DNA of 64,000 nucleotides from Viscum album. Taxonomy: Eukaryota > Streptophyta > Magnoliopsida > Santalales > Viscaceae. Location: NCBI GenBank assembly GCA_963277665.1, contig OY728165.1, positions 1,758,230,772 to 1,758,294,771 of the forward strand, given 5' to 3'. Below are positions 39,861-48,970 of this stretch, piece by piece. The translations under genes and the position numbers were made by a program. Under the pieces are notes generated by a model. The model was not told the DNA's origin and did not search any database. It saw only the letters and a program-made list of their open reading frames with translations. Within the stretch, counting starts at the first letter, position 1; the number at the start of each line of letters is the position of its first letter.

Positions 39861-40840
39861 CTCCAAATTTATACTCAAGGTCTCTTCAACGATTATCTGC
39901 ATAACTCTTCTGTCGACTCTGGGCTGCCTTGATATGCTGCTGAATGGTTTTCACCTTCTCCACCATTTCTTCGACCATTTCTAGTCCACGCAGCTTAGGT
40001 TCACTGACCTCATCCCAACATGCCGGTGTTTTTCACCTTTTCCCATACAGGGCTTCATATGGTGCCATTTCAATGCTTGAGTGGAAACTGTAATTATAAG
40101 AGAACTCAACCAGAGAAAAATGTTGATCCCATCCTACTTTAAAATTTATTTAGCATTCTCTCAACATATCCTCAAGTGATTGGATAGTCCGGTTGGATTG
40201 GCCATCAGTTTGAGAATGATAGGTCGTACTGAAGTTCAGTTCAGTATTCAGAGCATGTTAAGGACTCTTCCAAAACATAGAGGTTAATCTTGGATCTCTT
40301 TCAGACACAATAGATAGTGGTACTCCATGAAACCTTACCACTTCCCTGATATATATCCATGCTAGTTGATCCAATGAGAAATCCTCCCGAATAGTAATGA
40401 AGTGTGTAGTATTTGTTAGATGATTCACAACAACCTAGATTGCATTTTTTCCCTTGGATGTCCTTGGAAGTCTAGTGACAAAGTCCATGGTGATGTTCTC
40501 CCATTTCCATTCTGGTATGAGCAATGGTTACATAATCCCCTTAGACTTCTGCCTCTTTGCCTTCAATTGGTAATACACCCGGCACTTTGATATATATTCA
40601 GTGATCTCCTTCTTCATATTATCCCACCAAAAGTTTTCTCAGAGATCTCGATACATCTTTGTGCTCCCTGGGTGAATAGAGAAATTTGAACTATGTGCAT
40701 CATCTAAATGTTCATTCTTCAGCTCCGGACATGATGGAACACATATTCTTTTCCCAAACCACCCAATTCCTTCTTCATTAACATTAAACTCTGAGGATTT
40801 CCCCTTTTTGATAGCTTCCACTTTTTCTTGAATTCCCACA
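39861..40840 (-). pseudogene. pol: G1 integrase catalytic region
   Basis: On the - strand the zinc-binding part shows HPGSTKMYRDL and FWWDNMKKEITEYISKC, where the usual second Cys partner reads Tyr (CRVYYQLKA). The core has TMDFVTRLPRTSKG (first Asp) and SERDPRLTSMFWKS (second Asp). The third motif reads YHSQTDGQSNRTIQSLED, so the catalytic Glu of QSERT is Asn. Several stops and a frameshift break the frame. Integrase joins the cDNA to the host chromosome, and this one cannot work. Confidence 0.8.
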
Positions 40841-41560
40841 TCATTCTTTTGAGAATCCTTTAACCTTTACAAAAGAGAGTTGTTGAGAAATAATTTGTGA
40901 AATGATTGATGATGGTCCCTTCTTTATTATTCTCACGTCCATCTTCATCAAGTCTAAGAATATTGGATCCTTCTCAATTATCATCATTGATAGTATCATT
41001 GGATCCTTTCTACTTAGGGCATCTGCCACCTTGTTCTCTTTCCCAGGGTGGTAATGTATTGAACAATCATAATCCTTGATGAGCTCTATCCATCTTCTCT
41101 GATGCATATTAAGCTCTTTCTGTGTGAATATATATTTAAGACTCTTGTGGTCAGTATATATCTCACATTTATCTCCATGTAGATAATGCCTCCAGATTAT
41201 CAAGGAAAAGATCACAGCCGCCAACTCCAGATCATGCATTGGATAGTTTCGCTCATGGATTTTCAACTGCCTTGAGGCATAGGATATCACTTTATCTTTC
41301 TGCATCAGCAAACAACCTAAGCCCTTCTTTGAAGCATCACTGAATACCACAAAAAGTTCCCCACTTGTGGGTAAAGTGAGAACGGGTGAAGTGATAAGCC
41401 TCCTTTTCAACTCCTTGAAGCTTTCCTCGCATTCATCACTCCAAGAAAACTTTACTCCCTTTCGAGTTAGCTTGGTAAGAGGGTTGGAAAATAATGAGAA
41501 CTTTCTAACAAATCATCGATAATATACAGTTAACCCCAAGAATCTAAGGATATCCGCTAC
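40841..41560 (-). pseudogene. pol: G1 RNase H domain
   Basis: A 189-codon open stretch (40841-41410) holds [32 protein letters not shown] and [12 protein letters not shown], that is the Asp, Glu and Asp catalytic positions in order. It ends in [15 protein letters not shown]. This domain removes the RNA template strand. It is intact locally but separated from RT by stops and from integrase by a frameshift. Confidence 0.85.
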
Positions 41561-42343
41561 CGATATTGGCCTCGGCCATACCTCAATTGCATCTGTTTTG
41601 GAGGGGTCCACAGATATTCCATTACTTGTGATGATATGGCCCAAGAACAAGACCCCATTCAACTAGAACTCACACTTTTTGTACTTTTCATATATCTTCT
41701 CCTTGCGCAAAGTCTATAGTACAGTTTTTAAATGCTCCTCATGATCCTCCTTGGTTTTGGAGTATATTAGAATATCATCTATAAAGACTACCACAAATTT
41801 TTCAAGGTAATCTCTAAAGACCTTATTCATCAAGTCCATGAATATTTCTGGAGCATTTTTGATTCCAAAAGGCATTACTATGAATTCATAGTGCCCGTAT
41901 CTTGTATGAAAAGCAGTCTTGGGGACTTCTTCCTTCTTCACACTTACTTTATAATATCCTGACCGCAAATCCACCTCGGATAAGTATTGTGCTCCATGCA
42001 GCTGATCAAACAATTCATCGATTCTTGGGAGAGGATACTTATTCTTTATCGTGATTTTGTTAAGTTCACGATAATCGATGAAAAGCTGCATTGACCCATC
42101 CTTCTTGACAAAGAGGACTGGTGCACCCCATAGTGAAGTACTTGGGCGTATAAACCCTTTATCCAGATTATCATGTAGTTGTTTCTTCAGCTCTTCAAGT
42201 TCTACAACAGCCATTCTATATGGAGTCTTGGATATTGGTAGCTCCCCTGGTATAAGATCAATTGAGAACTCAACATCTCTTCTTGGAGGAAGACCAGGCA
42301 ATTCCTCATGAAACACTTCAGTGAATTCCATAACAATGGGCAT
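41561..42343 (-). pseudogene. pol: G1 reverse transcriptase domain
   Basis: A 209-codon open stretch (41714-42343) starts in [20 protein letters not shown]. It continues through [49 protein letters not shown] and [17 protein letters not shown] to the catalytic [10 protein letters not shown]. Both catalytic Asp residues are present. A TAG at about 41711-41713 ends it, and the thumb region continues as FLGHII...GISVDPSKTDAIE and RFLGLTVYYR. RT copies the element RNA into DNA. Confidence 0.9.
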
Positions 42344-42399
42344 TTCTTCAAGGATGGTTTATTCCTTGGACTCAATCATCTGAGCCAGATATGCATTCT

Positions 42400-42830
42400 C
42401 ATAAGGTAGTAATATCCATGCATGAGATGATGGATCTGAAGGATATTAATCTTCCTTCTGACACTTGTAATGAATCGAGGGTCGATTCTCCATATGGACT
42501 GTGATTTCCCTCTCCCGACAATTTATGTTGGATCTATATAAGGAAAGCCAATCCATGCCATGAATTGCATCAAATTCCACTAGAGGGAGTATGATGAGGT
42601 TTTCCTGGAAATTCAATCCACAGATTATAACAGGGGAGGACTTATATTCATGGAATGCAATGATTTCCCCATTTTCCGTACATACCGACATTTTTACTTC
42701 CATGATTTGTGGTGGTGCTGGGATTTTTTTACTAAACTATCAAGATATAAAATAATGTGTAGAACCTATATCAACAAGTATGTTCGCTATTCTTGAATGA
42801 ATAACTAGCCTACCTGTCAACACTTCGTTG
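42400..42830 (-). pseudogene. pol: G1 aspartic protease relic
   Basis: The active site reads LVDIGSTHYFIS near 42760-42795, where LVDSGATHSFIS is usual, so the Ser after the catalytic Asp is Ile. Two stops follow. The C-terminal half is open (42446-42703) and contains PLVEFDAIHGMDWLSLYRSN, matching the xFDVILGMDWL motif. The enzyme would process Gag-Pol, and this copy is defective. Confidence 0.75.
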
Positions 42831-42999
42831 TCGGGGTTCACTTCAGCGGAAGTGATGGCAAAAGCTCTTCCTTGCTGTCTTGGAGGTTGTTTGTTGCCTC
42901 CAATAACCCTTGGATTAGGGCACTGATTTGCAAAATGACCCGGTTCATTGCATTTGTAGCATTGAACACTGCGTTGAGGTTTGAACGAAGCGTTCGTAT

Positions 43000-43941
43000 C
43001 CTCTGTTGTAGCTGCGGGTCCTTATTGCCAACAGTTAACAGCTAGGTTCCCTTCTCTTCCAGACCTGAAGCATTTTCTCATCCCCTTAAGGCAATTTCCA
43101 GGGTCCTTCTTTCCGCACTTTTGGCAAGTGGGTTGATGGTTCTTCTTAGCACCATTGGATTTATCCATCGGACCACCAGCATTGAAGTCCACCTTACGCT
43201 TCTTCTCCCCATGATACCAATGTGATTCCCCGATCTTCATTTTGACCATGAGGGCACATAGGACAATTCCCTCATAGCTGGCGAAGTCACAGATCGCTAA
43301 TGCTTTCCGAAAGCTAGGTTTCAGGCCACCAAAGAAGCGGTCGACCTTTCATTTTGGAATAACGACAAAGCCGGAAGTGTATCATGAAATCCTTGCGATG
43401 TTTTCCTTGTACGCTCCAACATATTATTCATCTTTTTGCTTGAGGGAAAGGAAGTCCCTTTCCATCATAATCTGGAGGGTGCGTGGAAAATATTTATCAA
43501 AAAACATCTTCCGGAAATACTTCCATTCCAACGCCTCGATCTCCTCCTCAGGCTTCGTATTTTTTATCAATGTCCACCACTAATTTTCTTCACCCTCCAT
43601 ACAATAAGCCTCCAGGAGCTCCTTCTCTTGTTCAGAACATTGGAGGATAGAGAATATCTTTTCAATGGAGTTGATCTATTGTTCAGCTATCGTGGGATCA
43701 GATGATCCACTAAAAGTAGGAGGCATTTGCCTCATGAAGCTCTCAATAGCGAATTTTTCGTTCTTAGGGGGGTTTAATCTTCCTCTTGACCCGTGTTTCT
43801 ATTCAAAACATGATTTAGCTGAGAGAAAAGCATGAAAAAGTTCGTGATTCCCACTCCCATTTGATTTGGCATCTCATTAGTATAGTCATCACACTAATCT
43901 TCACAGCGGTTGTTAGCCCGAGTCCTCCGATTACCGGCCAT
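43000..43941 (-). pseudogene. gag: G1 gag relic with zinc knuckles
   Basis: The start ATG is at 43941 (MAGNRRTRANN). A TAG follows after 15 codons and more stops occur later. The capsid part reads EALEWKYFRKMFFDKYFP and DFLSLKQKDE (about 43430-43545), the retrotransposon gag signature. Towards the end, TCQKCGKKDPGNC and CFRSGREGNLAVNC (about 43028-43135) are two zinc knuckles with His and Cys replacements. A splice-acceptor-like TTTATTCCAG lies just before the start codon. Gag builds the particle and binds RNA. Confidence 0.8.
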
Positions 43942-44250
43942 TGGCTGGAATAAAAGGAAAGTTAGAGGTAACACATATAGGGTAATCCAAAGACAAAAGT
44001 TGATAACTCATAAATAATCTTTTATTTCCTTAACTCATGATTCTATAGTCTTCAATCTTGGATTTTCATGATCTACTTTCTAACATATATTCTTAGGGTC
44101 ATTTTTCCCTTAATAAGGGTTCATACTAAGATTGTGAATTTATCAAAACATATCGCATGGGATTGTCATAACCAAGAGTGAAACAATTCCCATTGTCGTG
44201 CACCAGTTCCCGTTCGTGTCTAGCTCAAAGTAGTGTTTTCGGGTTTTACC

Positions 44251-44300
44251 CCTAGGATACATCTGTGCCAGAGCCGCCTCTACCTGCTCGTATCCAGAAA
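44251..44300 (-). other. Conserved pre-gag leader block in G1
   Basis: On the - strand this block encodes YEQVEAALAQMYPRG within a 60-codon open frame (44143-44325). About 43 of 50 bases match 61292-61341 of O, and E2 has a decayed copy (12221-12284). The flanking leader is much less alike. It lies between primer site and gag start. Confidence 0.6.
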
Positions 44301-44427
44301 GGGATGTATTTGTTTGATAAACCACTTACTTAGTATTTACCAAAACATAGGGATGTTTTTATTATACATAGTCTTGTATCTAAGGCTTTACTAGGGTTTC
44401 CTAATCCCAAAAATAACTAAACCTATC

Positions 44428-44440
44428 CTCTGATACCAAC
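44428..44440 (-). other. G1 primer-binding site
   Basis: The - strand reads GT then TGGTATCAGAGGATA directly after the LTR end TTTTCATA. This matches the 3' end of plant initiator-Met tRNA. Confidence 0.85.
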
Positions 44441-44520
44441 TATGAAAACCCTTCTTTTTATTACAACTTAAACATGATTCATTACATAAAACATTACTTG
44501 ATATAAGAAAGATGATCGAG

Positions 44521-44540
44521 AGGTTTAGTGTCTTTGAGGA
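44521..44540 (-). other. Shared U5 box in G1 5' LTR
   Basis: The - strand reads TCCTCAAAGACACTAAACCT, about 85 nt before the LTR end and primer site. Confidence 0.55.
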
Positions 44541-44851
44541 TTAGGATAATTACATAAAAACTTAAAACCTAAAATAAAACATATTTATTGAAAACATCCT
44601 TTACATGACCACTACATTCCCTCGTACTTAGCATTTCATGGGATAACCTGAGGGCATGCATAAGAAAAGGGTGAGCTATAAATTCCAGTAAGGGAGTACA
44701 CATGGAACAACATGAGGAGTAAAATACATGTTAGACAATAGGAATATCAATAGAGAATAAAAGGAACATGAACATAAAGTCATGATAAATCATGATAATC
44801 CTAACATGGAAATGTGGTAACAACACTTAACATTGAATTAGCATGAGCCAA

Positions 44852-44976
44852 GGTTTATTGTACATAAAGCATGAGTAAAACCTCATTGCACATGAAGCAC
44901 ATGTAAACCCTCATTGCACATAAATTATCATGAGTCCACACTCATTACAGATGACGTATCATGATACTATACTTTA
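44852..44976 (-). repeat. Short tandem repeat expanded in G1 5' LTR
   Basis: About four units of 28-31 bp with the theme CTCATTGCACATNAAGCATGAGTAAAC. The 3' LTR has about one unit at 37263-37293, which explains most of the length difference between the LTRs. Confidence 0.65.
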
Positions 44977-44977
44977 C

Positions 44978-44989
44978 CCAATGCATTGG
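44978..44989. promoter_or_regulatory. 12-bp palindrome in G1 5' LTR
   Basis: CCAATGCATTGG is a perfect palindrome. The 3' LTR copy has one changed base (CCAATACATTGG, 37293-37304). Confidence 0.6.
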
Positions 44990-45764
44990 AGCGCTATAAG
45001 GGAGCACCCTTATTAAACATTTCATTTCATGCATAAGTTTGCCACATGGATCATAAAACATGGATTCATAAAAAATAATCATTTATTCCATGATAAAGGA
45101 ATGTGTAATTCATACATGAAACATTATAATCAATATGTAAATGTGCATAAATGTGAATACCCTGGATGGAGAAATGGGCATTGTATTCACTACACAATGT
45201 TATTGGCTTAGAAAATCGGTGCAATTTCGGCAGCGTAACGGTGTGACATAAGAATTCATAAAAAAATGGTCGATGAAAGAGAAAGGTTTTCCTCATCATA
45301 TTTACATGTAATGGACAGTAAGAAGGTCATATAGATACATGTCCCAACAATTTAAATGGAATTTATATCCATGATACAAAAGTATTTCTTGAATTTAAAA
45401 GAGGAGAGAGAAGTTCTTTTTGGAATTTAGGCATAGTAACGGGTGTACATGGGAGGAATTTAATGAAAGATAAAGGGGTATCCCATCATTCAAACATAAA
45501 TAGGGAAGTATGAGGGAGGTGTGAAACAATACCCCAACATTCATAATTGAAATTAAATGGGAAATACAACTTAAAGAAAATTGAAAAAAATGAGAAAGGA
45601 AGAAAAAACCCTTACTTGGAAGTGTGCTTCCAAAGGCTAGAGAGAGGCTTGTGAGAGGCTTCTTTGGTTCTTGGGGCACCTTGGGAGGATTCGAGATAGA
45701 GTAGGGAAGAGGTTGGATGAACTAAAAGGGCTTTGAGTGAGGAGGAAATGGGATCTTGGGTGGG

Positions 45765-45772
45765 TTTATATA
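45765..45772 (-). promoter_or_regulatory. G1 5' LTR main TATA box
   Basis: TCCTATATAAACCC on the - strand, identical to the 3' LTR copy. This would drive the genomic transcript. Confidence 0.65.
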
Positions 45773-46616
45773 GGAAAGGTGAGGGAATTCTTTATTATTT
45801 AGGTTTGGGACCACTTATATTAAATAAATCCAAACCACAAACCATCCCGTAGTTTTCGCCCATGGTTTTCCGAAAAGGGAAGAGGAAAACAATATTTTAT
45901 AAGGCCAAAGTCCGAAATTATTAAAATAATATGGTTGCTTATGTGGAGGTGAGTCACACTCTCATGGAAATTAATTTAAAAAGGAAAAGTGTTGAATAAG
46001 TCTTGAGGGGTCCATTAATGCTTTGAAAAATAAGTCAAACCAACCCAAAATCACATTATTTTAATGGTAAAACATATATTTGCCGAACATAATGATTATA
46101 GTATTTTATTACATCACCATTGGGTCATTATGATGTCATAAAACACATTATATATTTAAAGGGTATTTAATTTTTACCCAAAAATTTGACTGTCTCAGAA
46201 AATTTTGAAAAATTAACTGTTGGATAATTTTGACGTCCTGATTTCAGAAATAACATTTAATTTATCTAAATATTTTTCTAAATATGTTAATTTTTACTTT
46301 TTAAATAAAAACCGACATTTATAAAAAATTCAAGGGTTTTGACAAAAATTGCTTTCAAACATTAATAAAAAATTTAATTGCATTCATAAAAATATAAGAT
46401 CATTTATATTTAATAATTAATTAATTTAATAATATTATTATTATTTTATTAAAATATTATTTAATTCAAAAATACCTTAATTTAATAAAATATATTTCTT
46501 AATTTAATAATAACTAGAAACACCATTTGTACTTTAAAAACTATTTACAATGTATCAAAAATGACTAGAAATTATATTAATTATTATATAAAAAAATAAT
46601 GTACATTAACATAATA

Positions 46617-46886
46617 CTACTTATTTGTTACATAACCCCTTAAAACTGCAGTATAAGACCTATGGGTAAGGTGTGCGATGGTGAGAGACTCTTGGGGTGG
46701 CTTAGATAACATCACTTGAGTGGTAATCTCTATCAACTTCCACTTTTCCCGTAGACGGTCACGTTCGAGCTTGAAATGGTCAAGCTCAGCTTGGGCTTGG
46801 TTAAGGGCGAAGCCCAAGGATTTCACCACTTTTCTAAGCGTTGACAAATGGGCTTCGTATGGGGAAATTCTACTGGATGAGGCCAT
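46617..46886 (-). CDS. U3 small reading frame in G1 5' LTR, unknown protein of 89 residues
   Basis: It is in the sense direction of the element, near the start of U3 and well before the main promoter. It opens MASSSRISPYEAHLSTL, has a heptad-like middle with QAQAELDHFKLERDRL (possible coiled coil), and ends ITTQVMLS...SYTAVLRGYVTNK. A TATA box (46928-46935) lies 42 bp before the ATG, leaving room for a very short 5' leader. The E2 version aligns over 67 residues with no gap, so the frame was probably kept in both families. No signal peptide or membrane segment is seen and no family is recognised. It could also be a captured host fragment. Confidence 0.5.
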   Translation of the reverse strand: MASSSRISPYEAHLSTLRKVVKSLGFALNQAQAELDHFKLERDRLREKWKLIEITTQVMLSKPPQESLTIAHLTHRSYTAVLRGYVTNK

Positions 46887-46927
46887 CGCTTATTTTGTCT
46901 GAGTAAATTGGATTTGTTAAGGTCCTA

Positions 46928-46935
46928 TATTTATA
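46928..46935 (-). promoter_or_regulatory. TATA box ahead of the U3 reading frame
   Basis: AGTATAAATATAGGACC on the - strand, 42 bp before the ATG. It is identical in the 3' LTR (39239-39246). It is separate from the main LTR TATA box about 1.15 kb further along. Confidence 0.45.
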
Positions 46936-47092
46936 CTAATCATGTGATCACTGTTCAACAGCAATATTAACAACGGTCAAAATTATTAACATAAAACCAA
47001 AGAAGTTGACATATTATAAAAACAATTTTCATAAAGATACATGAAACTAGATCAAGAAGGATTTTCCATTAATGAAACTTTGGGTCGTTATA

Positions 47093-47097
47093 GGTTC
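47093..47097. other. G1 target-site duplication, right
   Basis: GGTTC, an exact match to 36845-36849. Confidence 0.85.
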
Positions 47098-47371
47098 TCT
47101 AGTAAAAAGCGGTGAAATTACATTTTCTAAAAATAAACTCTTTATCTGAGAAATTTAATTTGTTCTTATATTATGTATAATAAACACATAATATGACTGT
47201 TATAATTATATGGAGTATATAAAATTCAAAAAAAAATTAACACTATTCATATTCGTTTTTTGACTGGCTAGTTTGGTAAGTCGTGGTGCGCTCGAACTAT
47301 GTGTTGCTTGTAGAACAAGTTATTGAATTGCATTGAAGAGATAACGTACTATGAAATCTTGGGGTGTTACA
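47098..47371 (-). repeat. O 3' LTR, first segment (separated by G1)
   Basis: On the - strand it starts TGTAACACCCCAAG at 47371 and resumes at 36849 beyond G1. Its start lies next to a polypurine tract. Confidence 0.75.
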
Positions 47372-47383
47372 CTCTCCCCTCCA
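47372..47383 (-). other. O polypurine tract
   Basis: The - strand reads TGGAGGGGAGAG directly before TGTAACACCCC. Confidence 0.7.
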
Positions 47384-47960
47384 TAAATAAATGGAATCAT
47401 ATAAATTTGAAATTGTTCTTTCAAAATAAAAGGTTAAAAATAGAAAAATACTTTTGGGGAAATTCCAAATTAGAAATTGGGTTAATAAAATTTAGTCTTA
47501 ATAAGTGGGATAGGGAAAAGAAAAAGTCACCATCAAAATATTATGTCGATTAGCAGAACATTGGTCGAAATTATAGACATATAATTAAAGTAAAATCATA
47601 AATATTTATAGGGAGTGATTGAGGTCATCAATCAAAAATAGGTGTAAAATTAAGGGCCTAAAATCCCTCAATCTATGATGATTTAAAATATCATCGGATC
47701 AAAAAAACATAATCTATTAGGATAACACTTTATCATTTTTAAGGTATCTTCCCTAAAGATTAATAATTAATTTATTCAACGAATAAAAGAAAAAAATACA
47801 TGACAAGTAGAGTTTTATCGTTCAGCTAATTTTACCACAAACACTTCCTTCACTATAAGAGATAATAGAATTCAAAAATATTCTATTTATCCTAATCGTA
47901 TAGGGTTCCAAAAATATTGAATTTATAATTCATTTGTCAAACTATTTAAAAAAACTACAT

Positions 47961-48090
47961 TCCTCAGACTTGGACATCACATAGGCCAGAGGTAGGTGAT
48001 GCACCCTTGTCGCCTTTCGGTTGTGGGTTCAAGTCTCACAGCCTTGCCGGACGGGACGGATTGTCGCCTGACCTCCGGGTCATCCTTTTT
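47961..48090 (+). repeat. tRNA-derived SINE (in O)
   Basis: It has a promoter-like head with an A-box-like TAGGCCAGAGGTAGG (47992-48006) and a B box GGTTCAAGTCTC (48026-48037), and a GC-rich body GCCTTGCCGGACGGGAC. It ends in TCCTTTTT, the short T-rich tail typical of several plant SINEs. It is the same family as 54845-54980. It is antisense to O. A true tRNA gene is excluded because no cloverleaf can be formed around the boxes. Confidence 0.75.
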
Positions 48091-48632
48091 ATAACATTAA
48101 AAAAATAATCTTATGGAATTATTTAACCATAATAATATTATCCAATGTCAATCATAATCCATTCCAACCAATAGACTTATCGAAAATACTTCTGCCTAAA
48201 CTCACAGACCAAAATTTATAAGGAAGGTAAACACAATGAAGAACTTTTTTCCATGTAATAACATGTGAATACCCTCATCGTGTATTCTTTTAAAACTAGG
48301 TAACACAATTAATTATAGTAAAATATTATTTATTACATTTATTCTCCCTTATTTTTTATAGAATACTGGATATACTCCTTATATCCAAAGATGTTGTAAA
48401 CTCCAATGATAATGGAATAGATAAACAATTAATTAGTTTCAAAGTAGTCAAGAATATTGATTATAATTTATCCAAATCAATCATATCTAATTTCAAAATC
48501 ACTTCCTCGGTATCAAAACAATATTAAAGTGTAACTTTCCTTCAACCATGTATTTTCCAAAATTTTAACATGATATTGATTCAAATTTATTAGAACAATA
48601 TAATCTCAAATCCTCATTGAATTTTTATTGTA

Positions 48633-48637
48633 TTAAA
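48633..48637. other. N target-site duplication, left
   Basis: TTAAA, repeated exactly at 60387-60391. Confidence 0.85.
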
Positions 48638-48699
48638 TGTAACTCCCCGAGATTTTATGAAAAATATTCATTTAATTTCATTAATGTCTAGTGTTTTAT

Positions 48700-48970
48700 G
48701 CTACACCAAGATTACCTTGCGCTATATGCAACACGGTATTAGCTTGCAGTATACGCAACACTATTCTTGGATCGTGTTACAAACAATTTTGATAATAGTT
48801 ATTCTACGCAAAAATGAGTATATATATATTCAATTTATAAATGAAATATGATTGGATTCTATAATATGAAACAACGAAGGATTTTTTCACAACACGCAAC
48901 CCTGACTTGGCTTACATTACACGCAATCGCGACCTTCCTCGATAGCGTGTGTTGCACGCAATACCGGGTT
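48700..48970 (+). repeat. Iterated ACGCAACAC motif at N LTR start (5' copy)
   Basis: At least five variants occur within 270 bp: ATGCAACACGG, ACGCAACACTA, ACACGCAACCC, ACACGCAATCG and GCACGCAATACC, plus inverse GTGTTGCACG. They are less AT-rich than their surroundings and are repeated in the 3' LTR. Confidence 0.6.

Larger units (their letters stand above)
44648..45615 (-). other. Putative leader intron in G1 5' LTR
   Basis: Donor CCAA/GTAAGG (G at 45615) lies about 120-130 nt after the expected transcription start. Acceptor ATGCCCTCAG (ends 44648) lies about 200 nt before the primer site. Equivalent pairs at matching positions occur in N and, partly decayed, in E1 and E2. The palindrome and hairpin lie inside it. 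Predicted from signals only. Confidence 0.4.
36850..47092 (-). mobile_element. G1: Tekay-like chromovirus (Ty3/gypsy), nested in O
   Basis: This is a full-length copy of 10.24 kb with a perfect 5-bp target duplication GGTTC (36845-36849 and 47093-47097). It has two LTRs (2,553 and 2,652 bp), an initiator-Met primer site, gag, protease, RT, RNase H, integrase with a chromodomain-like tail, and a polypurine tract, all on the - strand. It is the best-preserved autonomous type in the window but is inactive: stops, frameshifts and changed catalytic residues are seen. Its insertion splits the 3' LTR of O, so it is younger than O. Confidence 0.93.
44441..47092 (-). repeat. G1 5' LTR
   Basis: It aligns with 36850-39402 along its length and is about 100 bp longer because of extra tandem units at 44852-44976. 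Its first bases on the - strand are TATAACGACCC, where TGTAAC is expected. It carries the U3 reading frame (46617-46886), U3 TATA (46928-46935), main TATA (45765-45772), donor-like GTAAG (45611-45615), palindrome (44978-44989), hairpin (44670-44694), CAG acceptor (44648-44650) and U5 box (44521-44540). Confidence 0.9.
47384..48637 (-). other. O internal region, 3' part
   Basis: Non-coding as it stands, with no RT, RNase H or integrase motif. It aligns patchily with 54700-55635 of N when read on the - strand: a shared GGAATGGATTATG block (about 48152-48164), the SINE, then ATTTTTGGAACCCTATACGA (about 47902-47921). N ends this segment at 48638. Confidence 0.6.

Noticed and set aside
42078..42311. 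77-codon + strand frame opposite G1 RT
   Set aside because: It is a shadow of the RT coding strand with no motif of its own.
43377..43705. Overlapping + strand frames opposite G1 gag
   Set aside because: They are antisense to readable gag capsid text and have no independent support.
45395..45679. 94-codon - strand frame in G1 5' LTR
   Set aside because: It spans the donor-like site and leader. The 3' LTR counterpart (37677-37883) is shorter and its reading frame is not preserved.
47961..48090. A tRNA gene suggested by the B-box-like GGTTCAAGTCTC
   Set aside because: No cloverleaf stems fit around it, a second copy exists at 54845-54980, and both end in a T-rich tail. It is a tRNA-derived SINE.
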